A DNA stretch of 64,000 bases from Myxococcaceae bacterium JPH2 (GCA_016458225.1 JAEMGR010000022.1:41495-105494); one strand, 5' to 3'. Shown: positions 42,176-51,679, numbered from the stretch's first letter. Numbers and translations: made by a program. Notes: generated by a model not told the origin, from the sequence alone.

Positions 42176-43591
42176 ATGCGAAGGTCTGCCGTGCTGCTCG
42201 GGCTCCTGGGGGGCGTCGGGTGCGCCTCTGTCACACGAGGACTCGACACCCAGCTCAACCCAGAGACGGGACAGTACGAGACGCCCTCGCACGAGGTCAT
42301 CTATCCGGTCCCTGTCGACGACGCGCTGATGACAGTCCGGTACATCCTGGAGAAGAACCACTCCTCCGTGATGGAGAAGGAGGGGGGACTGGCGATGTTC
42401 TCCTCCTTCATTCCGGATGTCGTCCCTCCCGAGCGCTACTACATCCAGGGGGAGCGGCTCGGGGCTCGGCAGTCTCTCGTTCGGGTCTTTCGAATCCGCT
42501 ACAGCCAGCTGGGGAGCTACGGCGCTCAGGCCGAGGACAGTCTCCGCCTGCAGGTCTCCATGCCGGGCGCCTTCGCCAACATCCCCGGGCTCGAGGGCTA
42601 CAGTCCGGCGCACGGCTACCGCGACCTGGTCATCGAGCAGAAGCTCCTGGAGCGATTGGAGATGGCTCCCGCGCTGGAGGTGGTGGGCGGCAATCCGCCC
42701 GTCCCCATTCGCTCGGTGGTGATGGAGAGCGGGGGCGAGGAGGGGAAGGCGACCGCCGCGGGTCCCGAGTGTGGTGCTCCCATGGAGGGAGCCTCGTCCC
42801 TCTTCGCCGCGGGAGGCGTCCTGATGGTGGCGGATCCCCTGGGCACGCAGGAGGTTCCGTCCGCGGCGCTGCGGATGGTGTGCGAGGCCACCGCCAAGGA
42901 CCTGCCGGTGACGCTGGCGCTGTCCATTCCCATCTCCGAGCAGCCGCTCCTGGAGCGCTACCTCGCCAGTAACGGCGAGGCCGCGGCCATGCAGGAGCTG
43001 CTCTCGTGGAGCGCGTTCTGGCGCCGGACGTTCCAGGACGGGCGCAGCAGCCGCGCCATGCTGTGGCTCCTCGAGCAGGCCCGTCGCTTGCGCGTCTCGG
43101 GGAAGGACATCGCCGTGGCCGCCATCGACACCGATGCGGCCAAGGGCAATGCGCGCGAGGAGCAGCTGGCCCAGCACCTGTTGGACGCCCGAGCGAAGCG
43201 TCCCCAGGCATGGACGCTGGTCCTCACGGGCAGCGTCCATGCGCGCACCACGGCGGTGAGCTGGGATGGCGACCTGGAGCCCATGGGCGCTCGCGTGGCC
43301 AAGGCCGTGTCCTCGGTGCGAGTCCTGGACGTGGGCTTCCAGCGCGGCACCCAGTTCACCTGTCGCTACAGCGATTGGGCCGAGGAGGTGGAGTGCAACG
43401 TCTTCGGCATCAGCCCGGGGCTCGAATCGCGGCAGTCCTCCCAGCAGGCCGTTGGACTGAAGCTCTCCACGCCCCAGGAGGCTCACGGCTTCGATGGTCG
43501 ACTGTACCTCGGACCCTTGACCGCTTCGCCTCCCGCGCTCCATGCACCGCGGCAGGCCAGCGCCGTCAAGCCCGTGCCCGCCGCGGAGTGA
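42176..43591 (+). CDS. Lipoprotein of unknown function
   Basis: A 471-aa predicted lipoprotein (GLLGGVGCAS lipobox, Cys at about residue 17). The first part (about 30-190) looks like an NlpC/Bam-type small beta domain (VPVDDALMTVRYILEKNHSS). The second half alternates strands and helices: AGGVLMVADPLGTQEVPSAA, DLPVTLALSIPISEQPLLER, DIAVAAIDTDAAKGNAREEQ and TLVLTGSVHARTTAVSWDGD. This layout recalls ChaN/erythromycin-esterase-like proteins, with an acidic and a His-containing loop, but I cannot assign it. GGGGAGG lies 7 bp before ATG 42176. Start of a + strand group of secreted proteins. Confidence 0.65.
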   Translation: MRRSAVLLGLLGGVGCASVTRGLDTQLNPETGQYETPSHEVIYPVPVDDALMTVRYILEKNHSSVMEKEGGLAMFSSFIPDVVPPERYYIQGERLGARQSLVRVFRIRYSQLGSYGAQAEDSLRLQVSMPGAFANIPGLEGYSPAHGYRDLVIEQKLLERLEMAPALEVVGGNPPVPIRSVVMESGGEEGKATAAGPECGAPMEGASSLFAAGGVLMVADPLGTQEVPSAALRMVCEATAKDLPVTLALSIPISEQPLLERYLASNGEAAAMQELLSWSAFWRRTFQDGRSSRAMLWLLEQARRLRVSGKDIAVAAIDTDAAKGNAREEQLAQHLLDARAKRPQAWTLVLTGSVHARTTAVSWDGDLEPMGARVAKAVSSVRVLDVGFQRGTQFTCRYSDWAEEVECNVFGISPGLESRQSSQQAVGLKLSTPQEAHGFDGRLYLGPLTASPPALHAPRQASAVKPVPAAE

Positions 43592-43681
43592 AGCGCCGCC
43601 CTCAGGCCTCTCCCGCGAAATGGGGGTCGCGCTCGTTCGTGTCGGTCCCGGACCAGTGCATCCGCGTGGAAGAGAACCCGC

Positions 43682-44813
43682 ATGAGGCGAGGGTGGTCGT
43701 GCGTTCGAGTCGCGATGGGGCTGGTGCTGGTGCTCGGGGTCGTCTCCCCGGCCGTGGCCGCGAGCAAGAAGGAGTCGATGGATCAGCTCGCCTCCAAGTA
43801 CCAGGTCTTCCGCCAGTTCAATGGCGTGGTGCTGGTCGCGGACGAGAAGGGCATCCTCCTCAAGAAGGCCTACGGATTCGCGAACTTCGAATGGCGGATT
43901 CCCGCCACCCCGGACACGAAGTCCCGCCTCGCCTCCCTCACCAAGCAGTTCACGTCCATGGTCATCATGCAGCTGGTGGCCGAGGGCAAGCTGCGCCTGG
44001 AGTATCGGCAGGACACGGGCTCGCGCGTCACGCTCACCCAGCTGTTGAACCACACCTCGGGCATCCCCAGCTTCACCAGCCACCCGGACTTCGGGGCGAA
44101 GTGGTCCCGCATCCCAGCTCCACCGCCGAACTCATCAAGCAGTTGGCCAGCGGTGACCTGGAGTTCGAGCCCGGGACGAAGTACGCCTACAACAACTCGG
44201 GCTACTACCTGCTGGGCGCCATCATCGAGCGCGTGACAGGCAAGCCCTACGCGCAGGTCATCCAAGAGCGAATCTTCGACCCGGTGGGGATGAAGAACTC
44301 GGGCTACGACGTGTCTGCGACGGTGCTGCCCAGGCGCGCGAGCGGCTACGTGTACACGCCCGACGGCATCATCAACGCGCCCTACATCGACATGGGATTG
44401 CCCTTCGCCGCGGGCGGGCTCTCCTCGACGGTGGAGGACATGTCCCTGTGGGAGCGGGCGCTGCATGGGGACACCTTGCTCCCGCCAGTGCTGACGCGGT
44501 GGGCACCTACCGCACCCTCCAGGCCCAGAAGCCGGATGAGTACACGTTCAACTCGAGGGAGCTGAATGGGCTTGGTTATCAGCTCCTGAAGGGCGGCCGG
44601 GTCGTGGATGCGATTGCGCTCTTCCAGCTCAACGTGGAGATGTACCCGGAGGAGGGAAACGTCCACGACAGCCTCGGTGAGGCGTACCCGGTGCACGGTG
44701 ACAAGGCGCTCGCCGCCGAGGGCTATCGCCGTGCGCTGGAGTTGGACCCGAAGAACGCGGGTGCCGCTCGGATCCTCAAGGACCTCGAGCCGCCCGCGAC
44801 GCAGGGGCCCTGA
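43682..44813 (+). pseudogene. Broken serine hydrolase (beta-lactamase family) with TPR tail
   Basis: The 5' part encodes a signal peptide and the SxxK region (RLASLTKQFTSMVIM). Near 44110 the reading frame shifts by one base; the second motif (YAYNNSGYYLLGAIIE) continues in the new frame. Near 44490 the frame changes again and about 100 residues of the domain, including the third motif, are missing. The last frame encodes a TPR-like tail (NGLGYQLLKGGRVVDAIALF; VHDSLGEAY; AAEGYRRALELDPKNAGAA). One indel plus an internal deletion make it non-functional. The intact copy would have been a secreted esterase/peptidase with a TPR end. Confidence 0.8.
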
Positions 44814-44904
44814 GGGGCTCCCTCGGGCTTGGAATATTCGTGAGCTGCTTGGGTTCCGGGGCCGGCCGAGGACACATCCCGGTGTCCGGCATCGGAGCCA
44901 CTCC

Positions 44905-45396
44905 ATGAAGCTGTCCTTGCTGTTGCTCACCTGCCTCGTCGCAGCGCCTTCGTTGGCCCAGCAGAGCCCCCCGGACACCCGCGCCGCGAAGCAACAAGTC
45001 CAGGCCGTGGTGAATGACTTCCGGGACGCCATCATCCAGAAGGACACGAAGAAGTTCCTCGGCCTGTTCCTCCGCGAGGACGTCATCTGGCAGTCCGTGC
45101 ACTCGGACGAGTTGCTGCAGAAGCTCCGTCAGAAGAACCCCAACGCGAACAAGGTGGGCATCAACCCGAAGCAGAACCCCAGGTCGTTCATCGAGGACAT
45201 CGCGGCGGAGTCCAAGCGCTCCGAGGAGAAGTTCACCCACGTCCGCATCGACACGGACGGCACCATCGCCTCGGTCTCCTTCGAGTTCACCTTCAACCTG
45301 GACGACCGCGTCGTGAATCGCGGCCAGGAGAGCTGGCACCTGGTGAACACCGGCAACGGCTGGAAGATTGTCTCGGTCATCTGGTCCAACAACTAG
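44905..45396 (+). CDS. Secreted SnoaL/NTF2-like small protein
   Basis: A 163-aa protein with a signal peptide (MKLSLLLLTCLVAAPSLAQQ). The mature part has the helix VQAVVNDFRDAIIQKDTKKF followed by LGLFLREDVIWQ and three long strands (FTHVRIDTDGTIASVSFEFT; WHLVNTGNGWKIVSVIWSNN), the cone-shaped NTF2-like fold. The pocket chemistry is not deducible. The start is set by the signal peptide. About 90 bp after the broken serine hydrolase. Confidence 0.75.
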   Translation: MKLSLLLLTCLVAAPSLAQQSPPDTRAAKQQVQAVVNDFRDAIIQKDTKKFLGLFLREDVIWQSVHSDELLQKLRQKNPNANKVGINPKQNPRSFIEDIAAESKRSEEKFTHVRIDTDGTIASVSFEFTFNLDDRVVNRGQESWHLVNTGNGWKIVSVIWSNN

Positions 45397-45672
45397 GCGC
45401 ACACGCTTCGTTGCACAGGACTTGTCCAAGTCCGAAGGCGTCCCCAGCCTATGCGGCATGGTTTGCAGGCTCGTATCCATGCCAGCGATTCGCGGGGCCC
45501 GTGCGGAACTGGGGATGAGCAGGCGGTTCCTGTTCTCCCCCGAGCACTCTCTTGCCCGGCGTGACGACCCCGAGACGTTCCCACGGCATGCCGGGGACGC
45601 TCTGCCACGGGTCGTTCTCTAGACGCCGGCCATGGTCTTCCGCCCCCGTCCGAGGGGCGCGCTGACGAGTCG
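45397..45672. other. Intergenic stretch, no gene seen
   Basis: About 340 bp separate the NTF2-like gene from the condensation-domain gene. Short open frames on both strands show no recognisable protein. The hairpin at 45673-45692 is the only clear element. Confidence 0.4.
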
Positions 45673-45692
45673 GAGGGGCGCTCCAGCCCCTC
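45673..45692. repeat. Hairpin upstream of the condensation-domain gene
   Basis: GAGGGGC (45673-45679) pairs with GCCCCTC (45686-45692), 43 bp before the start codon. Either an upstream terminator or a 5' leader structure. Confidence 0.45.
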
Positions 45693-45734
45693 GCCGAGAG
45701 CAGGCTCACGAACGCACGTAAAGGATTGCCCTTC

Positions 45735-47180
45735 ATGTTCCAGATTCCCCTCTCCGAGGCGGGCTTCAACTCAGGTCATGTCCACGAATGGCGGCTCGGC
45801 CCTCCGCTCAACACGCTCGACATCCTGTCGGGGGGAGACAGGCCCGCCTCCTACAACCAGGAGAAACACTTCTCGGCCGCGGTGGCCGCCCGGAAGGAGC
45901 ACGTCTCGGAGGACTACTGGATTGGTCTGTCGTTCAGGATTCCGGGGCCGCTCAACCTGCCCGCGTTGGAGGCCGCGCTCCTCCGGTTCGTGAAGCGGCA
46001 CGAGGTGCTGCGCTGCGGGTTCGAGCAGCTCATCGCGGGCGACCTGCGCTGTGACGTCATGACGCCCGAAGAGGTCCGGCTGGTGCACACGGACGTGGGG
46101 GCCTTCGCGTCGGGCGAGCAGGTCACCGACCACATCCGCACCACCTTCAATCGGGACATCGACACGCTGTCGTGGCCCTTGTTCGTGATGGGCGTGGTGG
46201 TCGAGGAGTCACAGTCCACCGTCTACATGGGGTTCGACCACATCCTGTGTGACGGCCTCTCCCTCGTGATCACGGTCGATGAGGTGGAGCGGGACTATGC
46301 CGCCTTGTCGATGGGCCAGCGACCGGAGTTCGAGGTGGCGGGCAGCTACCTGGACTTCGGGGATGTGCAGCGCCGTCGCTATTCAAAGCTCACCGCGGAC
46401 AGCCCCGAGCTGGACTACTGGCGGTCCTTCATCGAGGAGGCGGGGAACCTGTTTCCGCGCATCCCGTTGGACCTGGGCCTGGACTCCGGCCGCATGTATC
46501 CGGCGCGCAATGTCACCGTCCGACTGCTCGACGATACGAGCGCCCTGGCGCTCGAACGCATCTGCCGGCAGCACGACACGAAGCTGTTCATGGGCCTGCT
46601 GGCGGTCGTCGGCATGGCGCTCCGAGACATCTCGGGTTGTCAGACGTACCACGGGTTCCTTCCGATCAGCGAACGTCAGGACCCCCGTTGGCACAAGTCG
46701 ATCGGCTGGTTCGTCAACACCCTGGCGATCACGTTTCCTATCGCAGACGGGATGACGTTCCCAGAGGTTGCCGCGGGCGTGCAGTCTGGCTTCAAGCAGC
46801 TCATCCGCAATGTCGACGTGCCCTTCGTGAAGGTCTGGGAGCTCCTGGCGCCGCAGTACTACCACCTGCGGACCTGGCCATTCCCGGTCAACTTCTTCTC
46901 GTTCCTCGACTACCGGAAGCTGGCGGGGGCTGAGCACTTCGATGTCTGGCAATCGAAGACCATCCCGGCGTCATCGCATTCCAACACCGGGAACATGTGG
47001 TTCTTGCGCAATGCGCATGGACTCTTCCTCAACTCCATCTTCTGCGACGTGCCCAAGAGCATCGAGGCCTTCACCCGCTACCGCGCCGCCATTTCCTCCA
47101 CGCTCGATGGGCTCATCCAGGGCTCCACCCGGGAGGGCGTCGTGCCCAGGGAGAGCGGTCAGCCGACGGCAGCGGTCTGA
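45735..47180 (+). CDS. Stand-alone condensation-domain protein
   Basis: A 481-aa protein of the chloramphenicol-acetyltransferase-like superfamily that includes NRPS condensation domains and PapA-type acyltransferases. The catalytic HHxxxDG motif appears as GFDHILCDGLSLVIT (about 155-169; first His replaced by Asp, catalytic second His and DG kept). A second typical part is the IGWFVNTLAITFPIADGMTF channel segment (about 320-340). No adenylation, carrier or ketosynthase domain is encoded nearby, so it probably transfers an acyl group between free or in trans substrates, like PapA enzymes or free-standing C domains. ATG 45735 is preferred; a TTG at 45726 is an alternative. The product cannot be predicted. 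Confidence 0.82.
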   Translation: MFQIPLSEAGFNSGHVHEWRLGPPLNTLDILSGGDRPASYNQEKHFSAAVAARKEHVSEDYWIGLSFRIPGPLNLPALEAALLRFVKRHEVLRCGFEQLIAGDLRCDVMTPEEVRLVHTDVGAFASGEQVTDHIRTTFNRDIDTLSWPLFVMGVVVEESQSTVYMGFDHILCDGLSLVITVDEVERDYAALSMGQRPEFEVAGSYLDFGDVQRRRYSKLTADSPELDYWRSFIEEAGNLFPRIPLDLGLDSGRMYPARNVTVRLLDDTSALALERICRQHDTKLFMGLLAVVGMALRDISGCQTYHGFLPISERQDPRWHKSIGWFVNTLAITFPIADGMTFPEVAAGVQSGFKQLIRNVDVPFVKVWELLAPQYYHLRTWPFPVNFFSFLDYRKLAGAEHFDVWQSKTIPASSHSNTGNMWFLRNAHGLFLNSIFCDVPKSIEAFTRYRAAISSTLDGLIQGSTREGVVPRESGQPTAAV

Positions 47181-47402
47181 CCCGGGGGAATCGCGAGGCC
47201 ATCGCTGACCTCTCGCTGTGCCCTGGAGGTGCGGCTCACTTGCGGCCGCATGTCTGGGGCATGGCCGAAAACGTCGGGACAACGTCCTTGTCGCGCAGGG
47301 CGTGTCCACCTATCCCTCCAGCTTGGGTGCTCACGGCTCGTGTGTTTCATCGAGCCGCGACCGCCAACGCGCCGGAAGCATGTCCGGCACTGGAGACAGG
47401 TG

Positions 47403-47769
47403 ATGGTCGAGACGCTCTGGCAGGACCTCCGCTACGGGGCGCGCATCCTCGTGCGCAGCCCGGGCTTCACTGGCGCGCGCCCTGCTCGTAGGAGACCGGG
47501 ATGCCTTCACCCAGCACTTCGCCATGGCCCGTCTTGAATACGAAGCGCAGACGGAGACGCGAGCCCGCTCCTTCGCCACCCCCGTGACGTCGTTCGCGCC
47601 ACACCGCTTTCTTTGGTTGGAGGGATTGGGGCTCCTGCGCCTGGCGGAGCGGGTAGGGCTTCAGCTCATGGATACGGAGTACCGCTATTGCCCACGGCTC
47701 TCCCGGGTCCCGATGAAGGCTCGGTACCTGGGAGATTGGGCCATCCCTGTTCAGCGCACTCACCCCTGA
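47403..47769 (+). pseudogene. Chimeric remnant: MacB-type permease start joined to an unrelated 3' end
   Basis: It begins with a normal start (GGAGA upstream) and the N-terminus typical of ADOP/MacB-type ABC transporter permeases, METLWQDLRYGAR-like: MVETLWQDLRYGARILVRSP followed by GFT. After only about 22 codons, near 47468, another frame takes over and encodes ARALLVGDRDAFTQHFAMAR, PHRFLWLEGLGLLRLAERVG and RYCPRLSRVPMKARYLGDWA to the stop at 47769. That second part resembles the C-terminus of a myxobacterial protein (possibly an Imm49-like immunity protein, low certainty). It is a deletion joint of two genes in different frames. Flanking stretches 47181-47402 and 47770-48002 hold no recognisable gene. 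Confidence 0.6.
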
Positions 47770-48002
47770 GTCATTTCCTCCGTCCCGCTGGCCACGGAGC
47801 GGTCCGCGCGCGCGGATTCGCGCATCGCAATCCCGTGCGAGTGAGCCACGAAGCTGAACCCACGCGCTCACGGCGCGGTGGGCCTCGCCCCGAGCGAGGT
47901 ACACCCCGGGTGCGAAGCATCCAGGCGCTTCAGCTGGGCTCGTCCGGCCTATAGTCGCGCGCCTCAGTGGTTTGTTTCGACGCCCCTACCCAGGTCCACG
48001 CC

Positions 48003-50192
48003 TTGCGCATCTGCCTCGTATCCAAAGAGCTCTCGCCATTCTTCGGGGGCGGCATCGGCACCTACGTCACCCTCATGAGTCGGGCCTTCGCGGACGCGGG
48101 GCATGAGGTCCATGTCCTCACGGCGGCACTCCCAGGGCTCGAACGGGCGCCTGAGCTGCTCCCCGGTGTGCACGTCCACACCGTCGCGGAGCTGGAGCCC
48201 GGGTATGCGGGCGCCTTTCCCTTTCCGCCGCTGCGGCACGCCATGGCGGCGTACACCTTGTTGCAGACGCTGCACGCGCGGCACCCCTTCGACCTCATCG
48301 AGTTCCCCGAGTACGAGGGCGAGGGGTACTTCGCCTTGCGAGCCCGGCGGACGTTGGGCCAGTTCGCCACCGCGGTGCTCGCGGTTCGTCTCCACACTCC
48401 CACGCACGAAGTCCAGCGCTTCAACCGCGTCACCACGCTGGACATGGATGCCGCCCAGCAGGAGTTCATGGAGGACTGCTCCGTTCGGGATGCGGACCTC
48501 CTGCTGTCTCCCACCCAGTCGCTCCTCGACCTGGTGCGGGCTCGGCTGGGCCTTGGGGACAAAGGCGTGGTGGTGCCTTATCCGTTCCCCACGAGATCCT
48601 TCGCGCAGGCAACTCCACGCCCACGAGCCACTCCTCCGCGCGTGCTGTACTTCGGACGGCTCGAATACCGGAAGGGCGTGCAGCACCTCATCGAGGCGAT
48701 GCAGACGCTCTTCGCGCGAGGGCTCCAGGCTGAAGTCCAGCTCGTGGGAGGAGACACACGAACAGGGCCGTTCGGACGCTCGATGCGCGAGTGGTTGGAG
48801 CGCCGCATCGCGCCCGAATGGAAGCATCGCTTCCTCTTTGAACCTCCACGCCCGCGCGCCGAACTCGCATCCGCCATCGCGGAGGCGACGGTGTGCTGCT
48901 TCCCCTCGCTCTGGGAGAACTTCCCCAACGTATGCCTGGAGGCCATGAGCGCCGGATGCCTGGTGGTGGGCAGCGACGCCGGCGGCATGGCGGAGGTCAT
49001 CGAGGATGGCCGCAGTGGCCTCTTGTTCAGGTCAGGGGATTCGGCGCACCTGGCGGAGGTCCTGGAGCGGGCGCTGACCACGCCCTCGCTGCAGCAGGCC
49101 GTGCGCGACACCGCGCCCGCGCGAATCGCTGATTACTGCCAGCCTGCTCGCATCGTGCAGCAGGTGGAAGCCGCCGTCGCGGCGCATCCTCCGCGCCTCC
49201 CCGTGCTTCGCACGACGCCCAAGGCCAGGCAGGACGCGCCGCGCGTCTCCTTCCTGGTGCCCTATTTCAACATGGGGCAATACCTGCCGGAGACGTTGCG
49301 CTCCATCCGCGCGCAGACCTTCACGGACTACGAGATCATCCTCGTGGATGATGGCTCCACGGACCCGCGGAGCCGCGCGCTGTTGGAGACGCTGGACGCA
49401 CCCGACCTGCGCATCATCTCGAAGCGGAATGGAGGGCTCAGCTCCGCTCGGAACGCAGGGCTGCGCGAGGCGCGCGGACACTACGTCCTTCCCTTGGACC
49501 CGGATGACCTCATCCAGCCTACCTTCCTGGAGAAGGCCGTCGCTGTCATGGAGGGCTCGCGAGACTTCGCCTTCGTGACGTCACTGGTCTCCTACTTCAT
49601 CGACGACCCGACTCGAGTCGTGGGCGGCTGGGTGCCCTGGGGCGTCGAGCGGGATGCCCTCTGGGTGTTCAACGTGGCCTCCACCTGCACCGCGCTGATG
49701 GAGCGAAGGCACGTGGAGGAGGTTGGCGGTTACGACGAGTGGCTCACGGCCTATGAAGACTGGGATGTCTTCTGTTCGCTCGCTGAGCGCGGGCTCTCGG
49801 GCACGGTCATTCCGGAGCCCCTCTTCCAGTACCGGTTGCGCCCGGACTCGATGACGCGCACGACGCTCGTGAATGACCGCTACGCGGTGATGGCGTACCT
49901 GTACCAGAAGCATCCTTCGCTGGCCCTTCATCCCGCGCGCTCCCTGCGCATCCTCCAGGGCGAGGCGCACAAGCAGCAGCAGTTGGCGGCTCGCGCCACA
50001 ACGCCCGCCAAGCCGCTGCTGCACCAGGTCGCGGACCGCGTGAACGAGGCCCTCAAGCAGCGACTGGAGCCCATCCACCCAGCGCTGCGGCGAACCGCGA
50101 AGTGGCTCCTGCGGTCGGCGCCCGAGGACTCTCGTCCCCTGCGCTACCAGCTCATGGAGAAGGTCAAGCGCCTCAAGCCGCCCCGCGAATAG
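48003..50192 (+). CDS. Two-domain glycosyltransferase (GT4 fused to GT2)
   Basis: A 729-aa cytoplasmic protein joining two sugar transferases. Residues about 1-400 form a GT-B fold of family 4: RICLVSKELSPFFGGGIGTY, LYFGRLEYRKGVQHLIEAMQ and the donor-binding region FPSLWENFPNVCLEAMSAGC. Residues about 415-640 form a GT-A fold of family 2: VSFLVPYFNMGQYLPETLRS, IILVDDGSTDPRSRALLETL, SSARNAGLREARGHYVLPLD and PDDLIQP (a DxD-like site). A helical tail follows. Such fusions build polysaccharide or lipopolysaccharide chains. The TTG at 48003 fits the family start (LRICLVS); a GTG at 47967 would add 12 residues. It stands outside any visible polysaccharide cluster. Confidence 0.87.
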   Translation: MRICLVSKELSPFFGGGIGTYVTLMSRAFADAGHEVHVLTAALPGLERAPELLPGVHVHTVAELEPGYAGAFPFPPLRHAMAAYTLLQTLHARHPFDLIEFPEYEGEGYFALRARRTLGQFATAVLAVRLHTPTHEVQRFNRVTTLDMDAAQQEFMEDCSVRDADLLLSPTQSLLDLVRARLGLGDKGVVVPYPFPTRSFAQATPRPRATPPRVLYFGRLEYRKGVQHLIEAMQTLFARGLQAEVQLVGGDTRTGPFGRSMREWLERRIAPEWKHRFLFEPPRPRAELASAIAEATVCCFPSLWENFPNVCLEAMSAGCLVVGSDAGGMAEVIEDGRSGLLFRSGDSAHLAEVLERALTTPSLQQAVRDTAPARIADYCQPARIVQQVEAAVAAHPPRLPVLRTTPKARQDAPRVSFLVPYFNMGQYLPETLRSIRAQTFTDYEIILVDDGSTDPRSRALLETLDAPDLRIISKRNGGLSSARNAGLREARGHYVLPLDPDDLIQPTFLEKAVAVMEGSRDFAFVTSLVSYFIDDPTRVVGGWVPWGVERDALWVFNVASTCTALMERRHVEEVGGYDEWLTAYEDWDVFCSLAERGLSGTVIPEPLFQYRLRPDSMTRTTLVNDRYAVMAYLYQKHPSLALHPARSLRILQGEAHKQQQLAARATTPAKPLLHQVADRVNEALKQRLEPIHPALRRTAKWLLRSAPEDSRPLRYQLMEKVKRLKPPRE

Positions 50193-50205
50193 GGCAGGGC
50201 GCGCA

Positions 50206-50994
50206 TCATCCACCTCCCCGTCGCGTGACGGCGGGAGTCAGTCCCGTCACCCGCCGGAAGACGGTGGTGAAGTGGCTCTGCGAGCTGAAGCCAACCTCGA
50301 GCGCGATATCTCCCAGCGAGCGCGAGGTGCGGCGCAGCAGCTCCCGTGCGCGCTCCACCCGTCGTTGCTGCACGTAGGCGTGAGGCGTCATCGCCATGGA
50401 CTGCCGGAACGCTCGGGTGAAATAGAAGACGCTCAAGCCCGAGTGGCGAGCCAGCTCCTCCACGCGGATGCTCCGCGCCAGATGGGCCTCGATGAAGAGC
50501 TGCACCCGATGCAGCGCGGCGGCGGAGAGCCCTCCACGGCGCCGAGCGGCCCCGGAGCCTCCGGGCGCATGGAGGAGTCTGGCGACCCGGGCGGCGTGCC
50601 GGTCCTGGACGCCACGCACCGTGCTCATGAGCCCCGCGATGGCCTTCAGGTCCGCATCCGCCAGCGACGCCATCGCGCGGAACCCCTCCTCGCGCAGCGG
50701 GCCCCAGATGGTCTCAATCCATTCCCGAGCGTGCTCGGTCAGCACGAGCCGCTTGCCACTCCCCGCGACCTCCCGTCGAACGTAGCCCGCGAGTTCGAGC
50801 CGCTGCACGTCGGTGCCCCGAGGCACCGCGCTCAAGGGCGTGGGGCCTCCGAAGTGAACCTGCGCCAGGAGCGCCAGCTCCGCGCGGCCCAGTGCGAGCA
50901 CCTCGCCCACGGCCGCGTCGAAGGCCGCTGAGGCGTCCTGGAAGCGCGCGATGTCGGTGCCTATCTGTGCGAGGAGGGCATGGCGGGAGTGCAT
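50206..50994 (-). CDS. Hybrid regulator: MarR-like winged helix plus AraC DNA-binding domain
   Basis: A 262-aa protein with an unusual pairing. Residues about 20-150 look like a MarR-type winged helix (LGRAELALLAQVHFGG; TDVQRLELAGYVRREVAGSG followed by KRLVLTEHARE, LSTVRGVQDRH-like tail). Residues about 165-262 are a complete AraC tandem HTH (VEELARHSGLSVFYFTRAFR; LGDIALEVGFSSQSHFTTVF). Both halves bind DNA in their own families. ATG 50994 is used; a GTG 9 bp earlier is possible. It diverges from the small membrane protein gene across about 80 bp and probably regulates it. It is not a frame error: the two halves are in one frame without interruption. Confidence 0.85.
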   Translation of the reverse strand: MHSRHALLAQIGTDIARFQDASAAFDAAVGEVLALGRAELALLAQVHFGGPTPLSAVPRGTDVQRLELAGYVRREVAGSGKRLVLTEHAREWIETIWGPLREEGFRAMASLADADLKAIAGLMSTVRGVQDRHAARVARLLHAPGGSGAARRRGGLSAAALHRVQLFIEAHLARSIRVEELARHSGLSVFYFTRAFRQSMAMTPHAYVQQRRVERARELLRRTSRSLGDIALEVGFSSQSHFTTVFRRVTGLTPAVTRRGGG

Positions 50995-51071
50995 GACAAA
51001 CACCGCAGGAAGGAGAAAAACAGCACAAGGGCTCGAAAGACGCTCACTCGCCCGGGACGCATCCTGCCCGG

Positions 51072-51572
51072 ATGATGAACATGAAGCTGTCGGCCGTGGA
51101 ACTCATCTTGTGGCTTCTCGTGCTCAACCTCGGCATCTCGTTTGGAGCGGGGCTCTATGAGCATCGCATCGTGGTCCCCAGGTGGCTCGACGCCGAGGGG
51201 GCGCACTGGTTCGCGGAGGCAGCGAGGCGCGACAACGTGGGGCTGCGCTTCTGGGCCTTCGTCAGCACAGGCCCTTTGACGTTGCTCACCGTGGCGAGCT
51301 TCGCCCTCGCATTTCAATCCACGGGACCGCTACGCGTCTGGTGGCTCGCGGCCGCCTCGATGGTGCTCGTGGACCGACTCCTCACCTTCTCGTACTTCAT
51401 CCCCACGATGATGCGGCTGATGCAAGCCTCCGATTCCTCCGACGCCGTGGCGACCGCGATGCTGTGGAGCCGACTGAACCACCTGCGCCATGTCCTGGTC
51501 GCCGTTGCATGGCTCTGTTCGCTCCAGGCCCTGACGTGGATGAGAGCGAGCAAGCTCGGCCAATCTTCCTGA
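51072..51572 (+). CDS. Small integral membrane protein (DUF1772-like)
   Basis: A 166-aa protein with four predicted membrane helices ([77 protein letters not shown]). The arrangement, including [11 protein letters not shown] and [11 protein letters not shown], resembles DUF1772/anthrone-oxygenase-like membrane proteins, but no catalytic site is evident. It diverges from the MarR-AraC hybrid regulator, whose ligand it may respond to. Confidence 0.7.
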   Translation: MMNMKLSAVELILWLLVLNLGISFGAGLYEHRIVVPRWLDAEGAHWFAEAARRDNVGLRFWAFVSTGPLTLLTVASFALAFQSTGPLRVWWLAAASMVLVDRLLTFSYFIPTMMRLMQASDSSDAVATAMLWSRLNHLRHVLVAVAWLCSLQALTWMRASKLGQSS

Positions 51573-51679
51573 GAGAAGCCGGGCCCTGTGGCTCGGGGCC
51601 GCCGCCCGTGGAGAGAACAGGCGCCCATCGGCTCGTCGCTCGTGTATATGCCTCCGCGCCTTTCTCCTCTGGAAACGAC

